Source: Lineus longissimus
Taxonomy: Eukaryota > Nemertea > Pilidiophora > Heteronemertea > Lineidae
Direction: 5' to 3'
DNA length: 64,000 nt
Assembly: GCF_910592395.1 (NCBI RefSeq)
Contig: NC_088316.1
Coordinates: 14,758,001-14,822,000, forward strand
Under the pieces are notes generated by a model that worked only from the letters and a program-made list of their open reading frames with translations, made no database searches and was not told the origin of the DNA. This document shows, piece after piece, positions 36,732-47,380 of the stretch (its first letter is position 1; each line of letters opens with the position of its first letter). The position numbers were made by a program, and so were the translations under genes.

Positions 36732-36971
36732 AATTTTCACGAATTTGGATTATTTTCTACGTGGCCAGTGACTAATGATGAAAGGGTAACAACCATCCTA
36801 TCCATCAGGTGACAACTTTATTTAAAGTCTTGAACAGGCATGGCGAAGAAGCATGCGGATGACTCTTTCTGTATGTGAAAATCGGCAGCAATGAGTCAAT
36901 TACATATTAATGTACATTTGGAAAGGGCATTGGCAATGTCTACTATGCGTGTAGAGGTAATTTGCCTTCAG

Positions 36972-37033
36972 TTTGCAACATTTCAACATAAGCCATAAAT
37001 TCAAATACACGATCACTTTATCCATACTGTCAG
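36972..37033 (+). CDS. Internal exon candidate of 62 nt
   Basis: Seen: bounded by the acceptor TTTGCCTTCAG and the donor CTGTCAG|GTAAGA, both close to consensus. One frame is open through it (LQHFNISHKFKYTITLSILS). The pyrimidine tract is short. Such pairs occur by chance in a window this size. Part of the donor region resembles miR-8 but is better explained as a splice site. Confidence 0.15.
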
Positions 37034-37179
37034 GTAAGATACACACGTATCATTTAATCACTGGGACATCCATTATACATTTGCCAGTTACATTTAACGG
37101 GAGCTGCTCATCAACAACAAATGCAACGGTAACTGTACTTTCTGTACAAAAGTATAAATTATGGCAATAGCTGGTAATG

Positions 37180-40140
37180 AAGAACATTCGATGCCCTGCG
37201 TGATAAATGGCATAAGGCATGGGACGATGTAACTCATATTATGAAAGCGGCCATAATGGTAGAAATGGCCATTAATGGTTTCTTATAATACTAGCTGTAA
37301 CAACTAGATTTGGAAATGTTAACTTCCCTGATAGACTACTAGGCAGGAAGCGTCACCAATTACGCCGCGCGTTCTTCCTTTGGAGACAATCTGTGTGGCG
37401 ACCGCGTGATTATATCATAACGATTACAAGAATTGCCGATGACGAATTGAAGATGACAAATGCCTTCTAGTGGAAGAGTTGCGTAATTGAACAAGTGCGT
37501 TTGTCAGGAGTCAAGTTGTCTTTCTTCATTCGCTGTGGCCGGAATGGTCTTGTCTTTGATGGGATCATGACCAATGCGTGATTTGATGAGATAGAAATCA
37601 GCGCGGGTCGTAGAGACCTTATCTTCGGACGATGCTGATGCTGGGGTAACTTTGAACTTCAGCTGTTCAGCCAACACGCCCTGTAGCTGCTCTTCTTAGT
37701 CTCCGTCTTCTGTGTTCCCTCCTGCCTGCATAACTCTCCAAGAATCACTCTCCAAGGAGCACTGGTTTTTCAGCGTCAGTACCAGTGAGCGGTTGGACGA
37801 TTGCAGGTTTTATCAGCCAAGTGACTCGGTCTTCGCCAAGCCTCGTCGTCCGATCTTATGCTTTATTGTATGGTATGTTCCTAGACTTGCACGGACTGAG
37901 ATACTGACTGGCAATATTCCTTTATTGATCTTTCTAGAGAAACACCTGTCACCATGCGATACTCGGAGCCCTTGGGATGTTCAACTTCCAGACTCAACTC
38001 AAAACAGCCGACCATGTCCAAGACATAAGTGACTCAACTAAAACCCATGGCCAAGATTATATTTTAACCTGGTCTGTCGTGCTTGCTGAAGAAGTGACAG
38101 GGCGAAGATGAAAAGCAAGCCACAGGAGCGATGACGACCGGACTACCGGAAACGGTTTGCATAAGCAAGCGGAAGCAGCGTAATTGTGTGTTCTGGAATC
38201 ATTCGACCAAGGATGACGCATCCATGTTTTAATCGTGCTGATGCGTATTTTATGAGTAAACGACTGGAGATTGTGCTGCATGACAGTAGACAAGTAGACA
38301 GTAGTAAATCATGATAATTCTTCGGCGGGGGTATTTGGAACTAGAGTGTATTGAAAGTTCCTGATAGCGGATGCGGACCTTGGTTATACTTGGTCATCTC
38401 GAAGTCTCTCATTATGATTCCTCGGGCTACTACTCCTCCCAGAAGGCTTTACATGATGTCCCTTCCTGATCTCAAGCTGCGAACTTTGCGTGTTCACAAT
38501 TACACATGGGGCAATAAAGTTAGCCAGAATCATATTTAGACGAGCTGACCGGAGTTAAGCACCCCCGAGAGATGTGGACATGTAATTACCGACACGGAAA
38601 TAATCCACAGACGTGTAGGGTGCGGTTTGCATACATAGATGGCCAGGCCAATGATGGGCCCAGACGCTTTACATCCCTTGTAAAAGCTTAAGAATGATTT
38701 TTTCAATCCTTGGTCGAAATGGACGTCCCCTTTGTTTATCATTAAAATAGGCAATAAGTTTAAGTGAGAAAAGACATAAAGCAATTAATCGGTTCAATAT
38801 ATCATTTTAAATTATACATACTTACCCTATTTTCATTCAAAAGTCATATCTGGTCATGTAATCACCGAAATCGTGATTGATTATACCCATTAGACTTTTA
38901 AGAAGTTTCTCCTACCAAACCATTCTTCATCCCTAATACTCTAAAAGTGAAGCTACGGTTGATAGATCAGTCCTTAAACAGTCTCTTCAGGCAGCATCGA
39001 AAATAAATGTGTTTTCAAAGATAAGATGCATATTCATGTCTCATTTATAGTACGATTCATTAGATTTTGAATTTAATTGCGAATACTAGGATTGGCTAAT
39101 TGTTGTTCTTGTCTCATAGCCATCAGGCCACGGAGTGTCTCAGAAAAGCTTAGACGGTCCTCTTAGGGCATAGTCCATTACCGTATGTCAGAAACACTTC
39201 AACTATTCTCGTTTACTTAAGAAATAGTCGTTCAGGGCCAAAGTTCCCTAATCAGCCTTAAAGACAAACGCCAACATTATCTCACGTGTTATCCAAGCGT
39301 TATCTCCTTATATCAGTAATTTCCATTTACGATAGTAGCTTTAGCATTTGACTTCAACGTTACCGCTATGATGCTGATTTAACAACCGGGCTCAGAACGT
39401 AAACGTACTGCAATGTCAGACTCAAGACCAGCAAGCTAAGTGCAAAATGAGCATGTCTTGTTTTTACTTAATTGTCTGCACTAATAGGAATGTGGTTTCG
39501 CCCAGGTCTCATCAGATACGTGATTGCTTTCTTGCATGTCAAAATACATGCGAATACACCAAACATATGAACGCTAAATCGCCTTCAAATCACCTGGGAC
39601 TTTGAGCAATTTTCCTAATGGTTCCGTGAACAACACTGAATTTTAATTCAGTAATTCAAGCGGCCTTGGTGGAGCTTGATGTATCTTTTGAGGGTCGTTA
39701 CAGAGTTCGATATTCGCTACAAAGCCATTTTCATTTTTCGTAAGGATACAAATTTGTTTGAAGTGTCATTGACAGAAAATTATGTGAACACTGAAAATTA
39801 AGAAGCAAAATAAATAGTGTATTTCATTTGAATACCGAAAAATACCAGTAGTACACAAAAGGAATAGGAAAAACATGTCACACTAAAAGACGATACTTTT
39901 ATATGTATACGTGATGTCTAAGGCCAACACTGGCTTTTTTATACATGAATGAAGCGTTTCATCATTATCACAAGGCGGGCCACTAGTCAAAACAGTAAAC
40001 TACACACGGCAATTCATGATATTGACCATGCTGTAGGCAAAGCGGTCTGGAACTGACTACATGGTATAGTACAAATCATGACAGTTCCGGTTACAAAGAG
40101 GAACTTCAATTTCAGATCACACTCCTCCATATTCTACAGG
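37180..40140. other. Non-coding stretch with nothing assigned
   Basis: The region 37600-38550 has slightly higher G+C and frames up to 106 codons (37712-38032) without any domain. From 38800 to 40140 it is A+T-rich and featureless. Confidence 0.4.
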
Positions 40141-40143
40141 GAG

Positions 40144-40281
40144 TCAATAATTGATAACTGAATACACCATATGCCGTATCTCCCTATGCGATCCTTCATG
40201 AAACATTAACTCCACAAGCTTTGGCGTTGGTTGAGGATGATACCCATACTTATCTGCACTTGGAGCGTAAATGAACGCCAT
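40144..40281 (-). CDS. Small ORF, 45 codons, YY1-type start
   Basis: Seen: on the minus strand CCAAAAATGGCGTTC gives a start at 40281 with A at -3 and G at +4 in a YY1-like motif. A CCCAATG lies about 15 bases upstream. The peptide (MAFIYAPSADKYGYHPQPTP and on, with LVELMFHEG and several histidines and tyrosines) looks natural and ends in TGA. There is no signal peptide or membrane segment. It could be a small single-exon protein, part of a first exon, or chance. No family was recognised. Confidence 0.22.
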   Translation of the reverse strand: MAFIYAPSADKYGYHPQPTPKLVELMFHEGSHREIRHMVYSVINY

Positions 40282-40299
40282 TTTTGGAAATATCATTGG

Positions 40300-42340
40300 G
40301 CACAATCAACATGCCGCTCCTATATTTTGTGAACTATTCATAACACAGTAAAGAGTTGTTCTGCTTTAAAAAGTCACACTGGGGTAGTAAGAGTCGTGAT
40401 TTTATCGTGTGGATGCCGATTTGGCTATTTCATTAGCAGCTGGTAATCTCCCGGCACAATTTCCACTATCTCTCTCTCAAGGGAATATTCATTATTCCGC
40501 CCAATACACCTATTGGAGAAATAAACCTTGGCAAACTCGAGAAAACCAGTATGAATTGGTAAAAAAAGCAAGAAAGTCGTCACCTGCAGTGATGAGTCGT
40601 CACAACACAAGAAGTCAAAACCTCCAGCCTTCAACCTATGGACCGAATGGACGGAAACTCAGTGAGATATTTTTCTAGCTGAAAATGAATAATTGCGTTT
40701 CATCAGTGCATCATGCCTATTTTTGTCTATTTTCTGCCTCCAGGGTCATCACTCCTTCTAACACTTGGAATCTTCAGAAATTCGATTTCCTCGGTTGCCT
40801 ATTGACACGAGAGTGCTTAAAGACGAGTTCAACATTCTTACGCTCTCGATCATAAGTTCATTTTTGAAATAGGAACCCAGGTTTACATCGTCATTCAAGA
40901 TAAAGTTAAGGAGGATTAGTCATCCAACGTAATAAGATCAATTGGAAAAAAATAATGTCTTCATCAAGGAATGCTAGCTGCGGTTGCATTAGATTAGAAA
41001 AGTTCCCACATCATTTTTGCGTTTCAGGTTAAGCTTACATAAAATGTGTTGTATCAAATGCATTGATGTACGCATGCTTATGTGATTTCTGTTCTTTATA
41101 TTATCGGATTGCTTGTAAATTTTCAATGATGAGATTGAGAAATTTGAACTCTTACTTGGGATGTTGTGGTTGGGTCAGAAGTACAGGATTTCACTTCTTA
41201 CATTCACATTGCCTTCAATAAAGTTGGAGTTTCTAAGAGAAGAAGGCAGAGAGAGACAGATTTTTGTCAACCACAGTATATTTGGAAGTAATCAAGGAGT
41301 TGTTTCTGCCGTACTACTCACATCGACGAAATATTCCAATACCGACCCTACATGTCCATATCGTCACCTTCCGTCCACTTAGCGGCTCTGACAGGTTCCC
41401 ATTTCCGCGTGGCTTTCTAGCGAGTTCATCAGTTCAGAAATCGAACCAACAGCGATGGCATGGGAATGGATCCAACGTTATCAGTCTAGTCCAGTATGGA
41501 GCTGACAAGCATGCCCAGGCACGTGGGAAAGTTGTCGATCTTACTTTCTGAGGTAGATGCGCTTCTTCTCATTCAAATACAATGTACCACTTCCCTCAGT
41601 GCGGGTACACGAAGGTGTGTTTTCTGAGTATTCCTACATTTGAAATCTCTTTTAGCTCAAGAATGCAAAAGAATCCCCAACCAAGCAAAAACATCAATCA
41701 TAATTCACAGCAGATGACAGCTTAGAAAATCATAAGAAAACAATTGCCAACAAAATGATTTGCTTCTTGATGCAATTTGAGAATCCCTCTCTCCAAGATT
41801 GCGCCAAGATCGAAGAATAAAAGATTTAGTCACCGCATTGATAAAAAATGCTTGCGGATTAGTGTGAGATTGTTCGATTCCCTTGACACCCGTCTTATCT
41901 TCCCAAACAATAATATATTTGATGTTTGTGAACCATTTTGCGAGGTCCCCTGTCGCCGGGTTTGTTTCATCGCCGCAGATAGAGCAATTATTTCAGAAAG
42001 ATATCTGATGTGTGCCATCAACAGCCGTAAGCCTCGAAGGAGGTTTGGATATATTAGAATTATACATTAAATACCGCATGCATTCTGGATCAATTGGTAA
42101 CTCTATCTTTGAAGTGACATGCCTTTGCTTGCGTATTCTCTCCTCTTTCAAAAACATACAGTGTCAGCGTAACTGCGTAGACATTTCTTTATGATTGTTT
42201 AAGATACTTGTAAATTAAATTAAACTAAAGACCCCACACATGGACTCGCAGTAAAAGAATACGGAGGTAAACATCTTTCGAAATTAGGGTAATTTGTGAG
42301 GCGGCCGCTGTACAGGACGTAGAGACTACAAAGAGGAGTT
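40300..42340. other. Non-coding stretch with nothing assigned
   Basis: Frames up to 97 codons overlap on both strands without a domain. Nothing promoter-like or repeated was seen beyond a CGTGGGAA (Su(H)-like) word near 41522. Confidence 0.4.
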
Positions 42341-42349
42341 GGTTCACCA

Positions 42350-42408
42350 CATCCAGTTGTGGGTTATTTCGTCGGGTGACTGACAGGAGCACTGGGTTCG
42401 ATGCTCAG
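42350..42408 (+). repeat. tRNA-derived fragment with an intact T arm
   Basis: CTGGG (42392-42396) pairs with CTCAG (42404-42408), with one G-U pair, around the 7-base loop TTCGATG, exactly a tRNA T arm and a B box. Upstream, TTATTTCGTCGGG could be a worn A box, but the spacing is too short for a full tRNA. It is most likely a decayed tRNA or a SINE head. Confidence 0.35.
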
Positions 42409-42472
42409 CCACACAGTTCAAGTTCAAAGCTCAATTCTTGTCCTCCATCCTAGATTAAAGTGACTGATCAAC

Positions 42473-42604
42473 ATGCGATGGATAATCATCTACGTCCTGG
42501 TAGTCAATACCGCTACCGAAAGCAAGGCACTTTTGAACTCACTACGCCTTGATGGGTCAGGAAACGTGCATATTTCGATCAGCAGTCGTTGCGGACTTCG
42601 TTGA
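42473..42604 (+). CDS. Small ORF with signal-peptide-like start, 43 codons
   Basis: Seen: CAACATGCG (A at -3) opens 43 codons. The N-terminus MRW is followed by the hydrophobic IIIYVLVV and then NTATESKALLNS, which fits a short signal peptide, and the tail is polar and ends CGLR before TGA. A second frame from ATG 42551 overlaps it and reads 57 codons (MGQETCIFRSAVVADF and on) to a TAG near 42723. The two could be one protein broken by a +1 or -1 shift, or the first could be spliced into the second. G+C content is higher than in the flanks. The family is unknown. Confidence 0.25.
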   Translation: MRWIIIYVLVVNTATESKALLNSLRLDGSGNVHISISSRCGLR

Positions 42605-42724
42605 GAGCAATATCAACAAAGCCGTCTTCGTGAACTCAATCGGGAGAGTTTCTGGCATCGTCTATACGGAAGGAGAGCTCGGTACTGCAATTGATAAACC
42701 GCTGAGCTCATATATACCTATATA
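42551..42724 (+). CDS. Overlapping 57-codon ORF in the next frame
   Basis: It overlaps the last third of the small ORF at 42473-42604. The peptide includes ADFVESNINKAVFVNSIGRV and SGIVYTEGELGTAIDKPLSS, a natural-looking mix without long low-complexity runs. On the minus strand a 64-codon frame is also open here. If the two plus-strand frames belong together, a frameshift or intron lies between 42551 and 42604. No family was recognised. Confidence 0.2.
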
Positions 42725-42859
42725 GAACTCCAAACTGACTTCAGACGGAGTCCCAGGGGTGTACCAATCTGTAGGGACCAGGTTGGAGCCGGTTGGAGCT
42801 CGATCAGGAAACCAACGAAACAGACTTGACAAATCTCTCATCGCGAAGACGTTCAAGTG

Positions 42860-45800
42860 TACTTCTCATATCTGACTTGACGTTTTGTAGATAATCACAG
42901 GGTTGGAGTGTAGTCAAGAGGGGGGAGCGTCTTCGAACCAATACAATTCAAGGAAACCATTGATTGTGCTTGAAGAGATGCACATACACACTAGCAAGTT
43001 TACATATTGGAAGAAGATATGAGAAGTTGTGTTATGTTTGTTTGGAACGAAACGACATGTTAGACTTGAGGTATCTGAATTTCCTGAAAGTTGTCTGTAA
43101 TTTACTCCGCTATCATACGTCAAATGTCAAAACTTGTCGGTGTTTCAACTTCCAGGGAAAGACACCGCAGGAAATACAATATCCTAACAAGATACCAATA
43201 TAATTAACCTTGGCATATATAGTTGCCAAATAATTCGTGCATAATCCCGCTAGCGATTCCCCGCGGTACGTTTCAAGGTTAGCTCACTCTCACGACTGTG
43301 CCGCACCGCGGTCCTGCTCATGTTCATCATTCCTAGAAAACCATCCAATATCATCATACAAATTCGCAATCAAGTCAACAGTTGACAAATTACATTCTCC
43401 GCTTTCAATGATCTGTAGCAAAATGTGATTTGTCCGGCACTTCAGCTTGCACGATGCTTTGAGTGAGTCGGTGCAGGTCAGGGTGATCTAGCCATTGGCT
43501 GAGAAGCCGTTAAAAGCCGCGGTTTCGAATATGTGCCATTTATTAAATAGCGTGAAAATATGTCATTAGAAGTTGTGATAAGGTTATCACTTACTGAGCG
43601 AAGTAATAGCTACGGTAATCACGAAAATCCAGAATCCTTCTCTACGGCGATTATGAGTCCGGAGTCCCGAGCTGCCTTCTCAAAGGCGGTACGGCATCAC
43701 CGACTCATTATCATTGCCTCGGGTAGGATCAACAACTTCACGCAATTTCGTTTACCCCGATCCCCCGAGGTAGGCGTACAGCTGAGGGTGAATGTCTCAT
43801 GTTAGTAGGAGAGTCATTTGAGTACGATAATCGGATAACTGGGATTCCAGTCGAATCGCCTTTTTTGCGTGAAATAGTTAAGTCTCGGTGTCATATAACG
43901 CCGCATGAAATACATCGATGATGACTTTTTCGTTCCTTGGAGTCTTGATAGTAGCTTTAATTCTTTAAGGCGTTTTATCCACATAGCTCAGAAATATCAT
44001 TACGCAAACGCCGGAAACCTTTATACCCTGATGACAGAGGCTCAGAGCAACAGTTCGTAATGATGGGTCTTTCTTTTAACTATCCCTTTCCAAAATCATA
44101 ACTTTCGATACCCTTGTTCGGAAACAGTACATGGTCTTTCCAAGCAAGCGCAACATATCAAAAATATCAGAGCACCGTGTTTCATGTCTTTCAAAGACCG
44201 CCATCCAATCAATGCTCACTGGTCACCTTTGCTCGATAGACAGAAGGGAGCCAAGCCGTAGACAAAAGATCGAAGGCTTCAGCCACAAGACCCAATTATT
44301 GGATTTCTCTATTCTTTATAATGGCCTTGTCTTTCATCATGTTTAGGCAGATAAAATACATTTTTCATCAAAACTGTCATGTAGGTAAAAGGAAATAGTT
44401 ATAAATAGACTAGTTTTATCATGTCTGAAGGATTAACTGAAGAAAGTTTGACAAGCAACGCCGAATTTCAAGCATTTGCATCGTCCACGATTTCGATATT
44501 CGCGAATGGTAAGCTTGTGATAGTGAAAGATATGCTCTAGCCTCTGGACATCAGATGGGAAGCCAACAATGCCCTTTCAGCTGATCACGAATGAAGCGCT
44601 GTATCTATTTTTCCCTTGTCTACAATTACATATGGCCTTCCCGATGATCAGCTTACATCTTATGGACATATTCTGTCATCACGAATAGCTCTTGTAGCCA
44701 GCTTAAGGCAACAAAAAGGAAGGTTAGTGACATATCGAACAGGATACGGAATTATTATTATCCTATACTGCGCTTGTTGACTGGTTGACCAGAAACTATT
44801 TTGTCTCTTATATCTGGCTTAGTAGACAAAGCGCCTTCAGAATCCTCACATTGTATAGTATTGTTAGCGGTTTCCATTGCTACGGCACCCACTTGTCACA
44901 TTGAGTAGTAGGTTTATTAGTAAGGAAAGCTAATCGTGATATAAATTGAGTAACCGATACAATAATCGATGCTTTCTTTTCTCCCCAGCACTTTAACAAC
45001 TGCCAAGTGTTAGCTTCAATTGTCAGTGGTACTAACAAAAGCACGAATGCTTTTGAAATAGGGATGATTTGTTAAGTGTTCTGCCACAAACTTTGAAAAG
45101 ATTAACAGAGTAAGAAATGTCACTAAAACATGATACTTAGGAATAAAAATATCAACGAGGAGTAAAGTTTGCTGTCAATTATTATTTCACTTCTGGGTGT
45201 GCACTAGCTAAATTGCAAGTCTGAGTCAGTAATATTTTTTTTGCATAAATCAATTGGCATTTTGTATGAAAATAACAAGGTGTTTATATCGTGGTATCAA
45301 GTGCATAACGATATTCCAATAATTCGTTTTTCCAAAACATTTTTCTGACTCAACCTAAGAATTTCTGAAAAAAAGTATACTACGTTTTTAAAATTTGTTT
45401 TACGGCATTAGCTTTGCGAGACACAGCTCAAAAACGAAAGGTAGTCATCAATATTGGTTCCAAGACTGTACCAAACCCTTTGTTAACACGATAGCGCTGA
45501 GAGATGAGAAAACGAGTGTTTCCTTAAGTTTATCAGACAACAATAATTGATTAATCACGTGACCGAATTATCAACCAATCAATAGCCACTGTCGTGGTAT
45601 GCCAATTTCCTCTCGCCTTCCTTGGTCACCTACCCGCCGAGGCAAGAAATTCGTCCGTTGTATATCCTATGGTCTCTGGGGGATAAACTTGCTCAATTTG
45701 CTATCAAATACACATCGTTCTCGGGAACAATGGATGTTGATACAGTTATTATTATATATGGTCACAATGACAAGATAATATCTACGGATTTATAGTGGGT

Positions 45801-46490
45801 TTATGGCAGATACCGGGTGTTTACTTGACAAATAGTACTGATAGAGGTACAGACACAATCAAAGAAAGACCCTCTTTTTTTCTGGATCTTGATGCTAGAT
45901 TTTAGAACTTGGAGTATTGCAGCGCAAAGAAGGAACTGTTCTTAGCAAACCAGTGATCGCCTTCATATTCTGCAGTTGGATTATAGCGACAAACTTCAAA
46001 AGATACTACGAAAATCATCTGCTTTCGCTTAGGACTGTACATTCCGCAAGAGGTGCAATCCATCCTTCCGCGGTGACATGACAATTGCCTGAAATAGCGG
46101 CAAACAGGGCACAATTTCCTCGGATGAGTCAGAGGTGTTTTGTCCTTCAGATATATTTTGACGGTGAGGCAGGAAAAATAATGGTAATTGATGGCCATTG
46201 CATAAAAAAACCGGCATTTCTTCTATAATTTGGGAAGGTCATGTCACAAACAACTGCTTATTAGGAGTTGCATTGGCCAAATTATACTTCAATTATCAGC
46301 GCAGTATTGTTTGATAGATGCAGTATGATGCATACAAACTGAGTACTTTACAGTTTCTCTTTAAGATCCCATTAATAACATTCTCCGAAAAAATAATTCA
46401 TTTAAAATTTAATTTTTTTATTTTTGATCACGAATTGTCTTGTGTTTTCGAATTTTCGTCTGGATAAATGAACCGATTTACCGGCAAAAG
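42860..46490. other. Non-coding stretch with a CLEAR-like E-box and CCAAT box
   Basis: No supported gene. Around 45550-45585 are a TTGATTAATCA homeodomain-type word, TCACGTGACC (45555-45564, E-box of the USF/TFE3 type) and ACCAATC (45575-45581), a possible regulatory element. The region 44900-45500 is strongly A+T-rich. Confidence 0.35.
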
Positions 46491-46502
46491 GTACGTGCTT
46501 AC

Positions 46503-46541
46503 CGGTGGTAAACGGATACCTTTAACCAGTGCGATGACCAA
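46503..46541 (-). CDS. Candidate 39-nt microexon
   Basis: Seen: on the minus strand the acceptor TTTCCTCTCCTTTCATTTAG, with an unbroken pyrimidine tract, is followed by 39 bases and then the donor CCG|GTAAGC. The length is a multiple of three. Phase 0 reads LVIALVKGIRLPP without a stop, and one other phase is also open. This is the best-bounded internal exon candidate in the window. Known: frame-keeping microexons of this size occur in animal genes, often in neural transcripts. Inferred only: the parent gene was not identified, and neighbouring exons on this strand are not clear. Confidence 0.3.
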
Positions 46542-46559
46542 CTAAATGAAAGGAGAGGA

Positions 46560-47380
46560 AATTGCACTGCACCGAAGCCTGCCTCGGTCATTTCGATTTG
46601 GTCATTCTCAACACATTACATGTACGTTCTATGAATTCATTCTGTGCGAGATCTCGCCTCAAGTACATTTCAGGTTTACGTGACTGGTTCACCTATCAGT
46701 AATATAAGCAGCGGTTAAAACATTATTCATAAAACGACTTTCTGTACCGGTTTGACTTTATTTACAGATAATAGTGACAGTGTCTCTGTCCCTGGAGTCC
46801 AAGTCTGACGGCAGAATATGAAATGAATGTCGTGGCTACCTATTATACGTGCCAGCCTCAAGCCAAGTAAAAACTCGAATGCGGAAACCACATTATGGCC
46901 GATGCGCTTACCAGTAAATTATACCCCACAGGCATTGCTCAGTAACATGAAGTCCATTAAATATCTGTCCCCCGTGTAAAAACACCAATATACATCAGTA
47001 TGATCATCAGGAAACCCATAAATAAGTATGAAAAACTGCTGCAACACCTTTAGATGGCTTCGTATTGACAAATGGTTCAGGCATGACTGGACAGCGAATC
47101 AGCATTCAATGATTGTTTTTCTGTCAGCAATGGTGAATCTGAAGAGAAAATTTCACTGGGGAAAGAGTAAAAAAGCATCATATGCGCTGAGCGGGATGAC
47201 TTCAAGAAATGTCTATTCAAAAATAATTGGTGTATTTAAAGATACACCGCAAGCAACGACTGAACCAATCAACAAGTGGTAGCATCCCTCCACGTCACTC
47301 ACAAACAATTTGTATCAAGTAGAATAAGCTCAGCCAATATCCTGTGAAAGTCTACATTGGGTCGGAAAGTCCAGGTTTCC
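46560..47380. other. Non-coding stretch with nothing assigned
   Basis: One plus-strand frame of 84 codons (47028-47282) is lysine- and tryptophan-containing but without a domain. A TACATGTA lies at 46617. Confidence 0.4.

Noticed and set aside
37024-37042. Resemblance to miR-8/miR-200 (ATACTGTCAGGTAA)
   Set aside because: The seed has C in place of A, there is no pairing arm upstream, and CAG|GTAAGA is a splice donor consensus.
43490-43535. tRNA-like words (GGCTGAG and GGTTTCGAAT)
   Set aside because: The A and B box spacing is too short and the T stem does not pair.
44180-44195. Reverse-strand partial match to miR-71
   Set aside because: Only about eleven bases agree, and the 3' part and a hairpin are missing.
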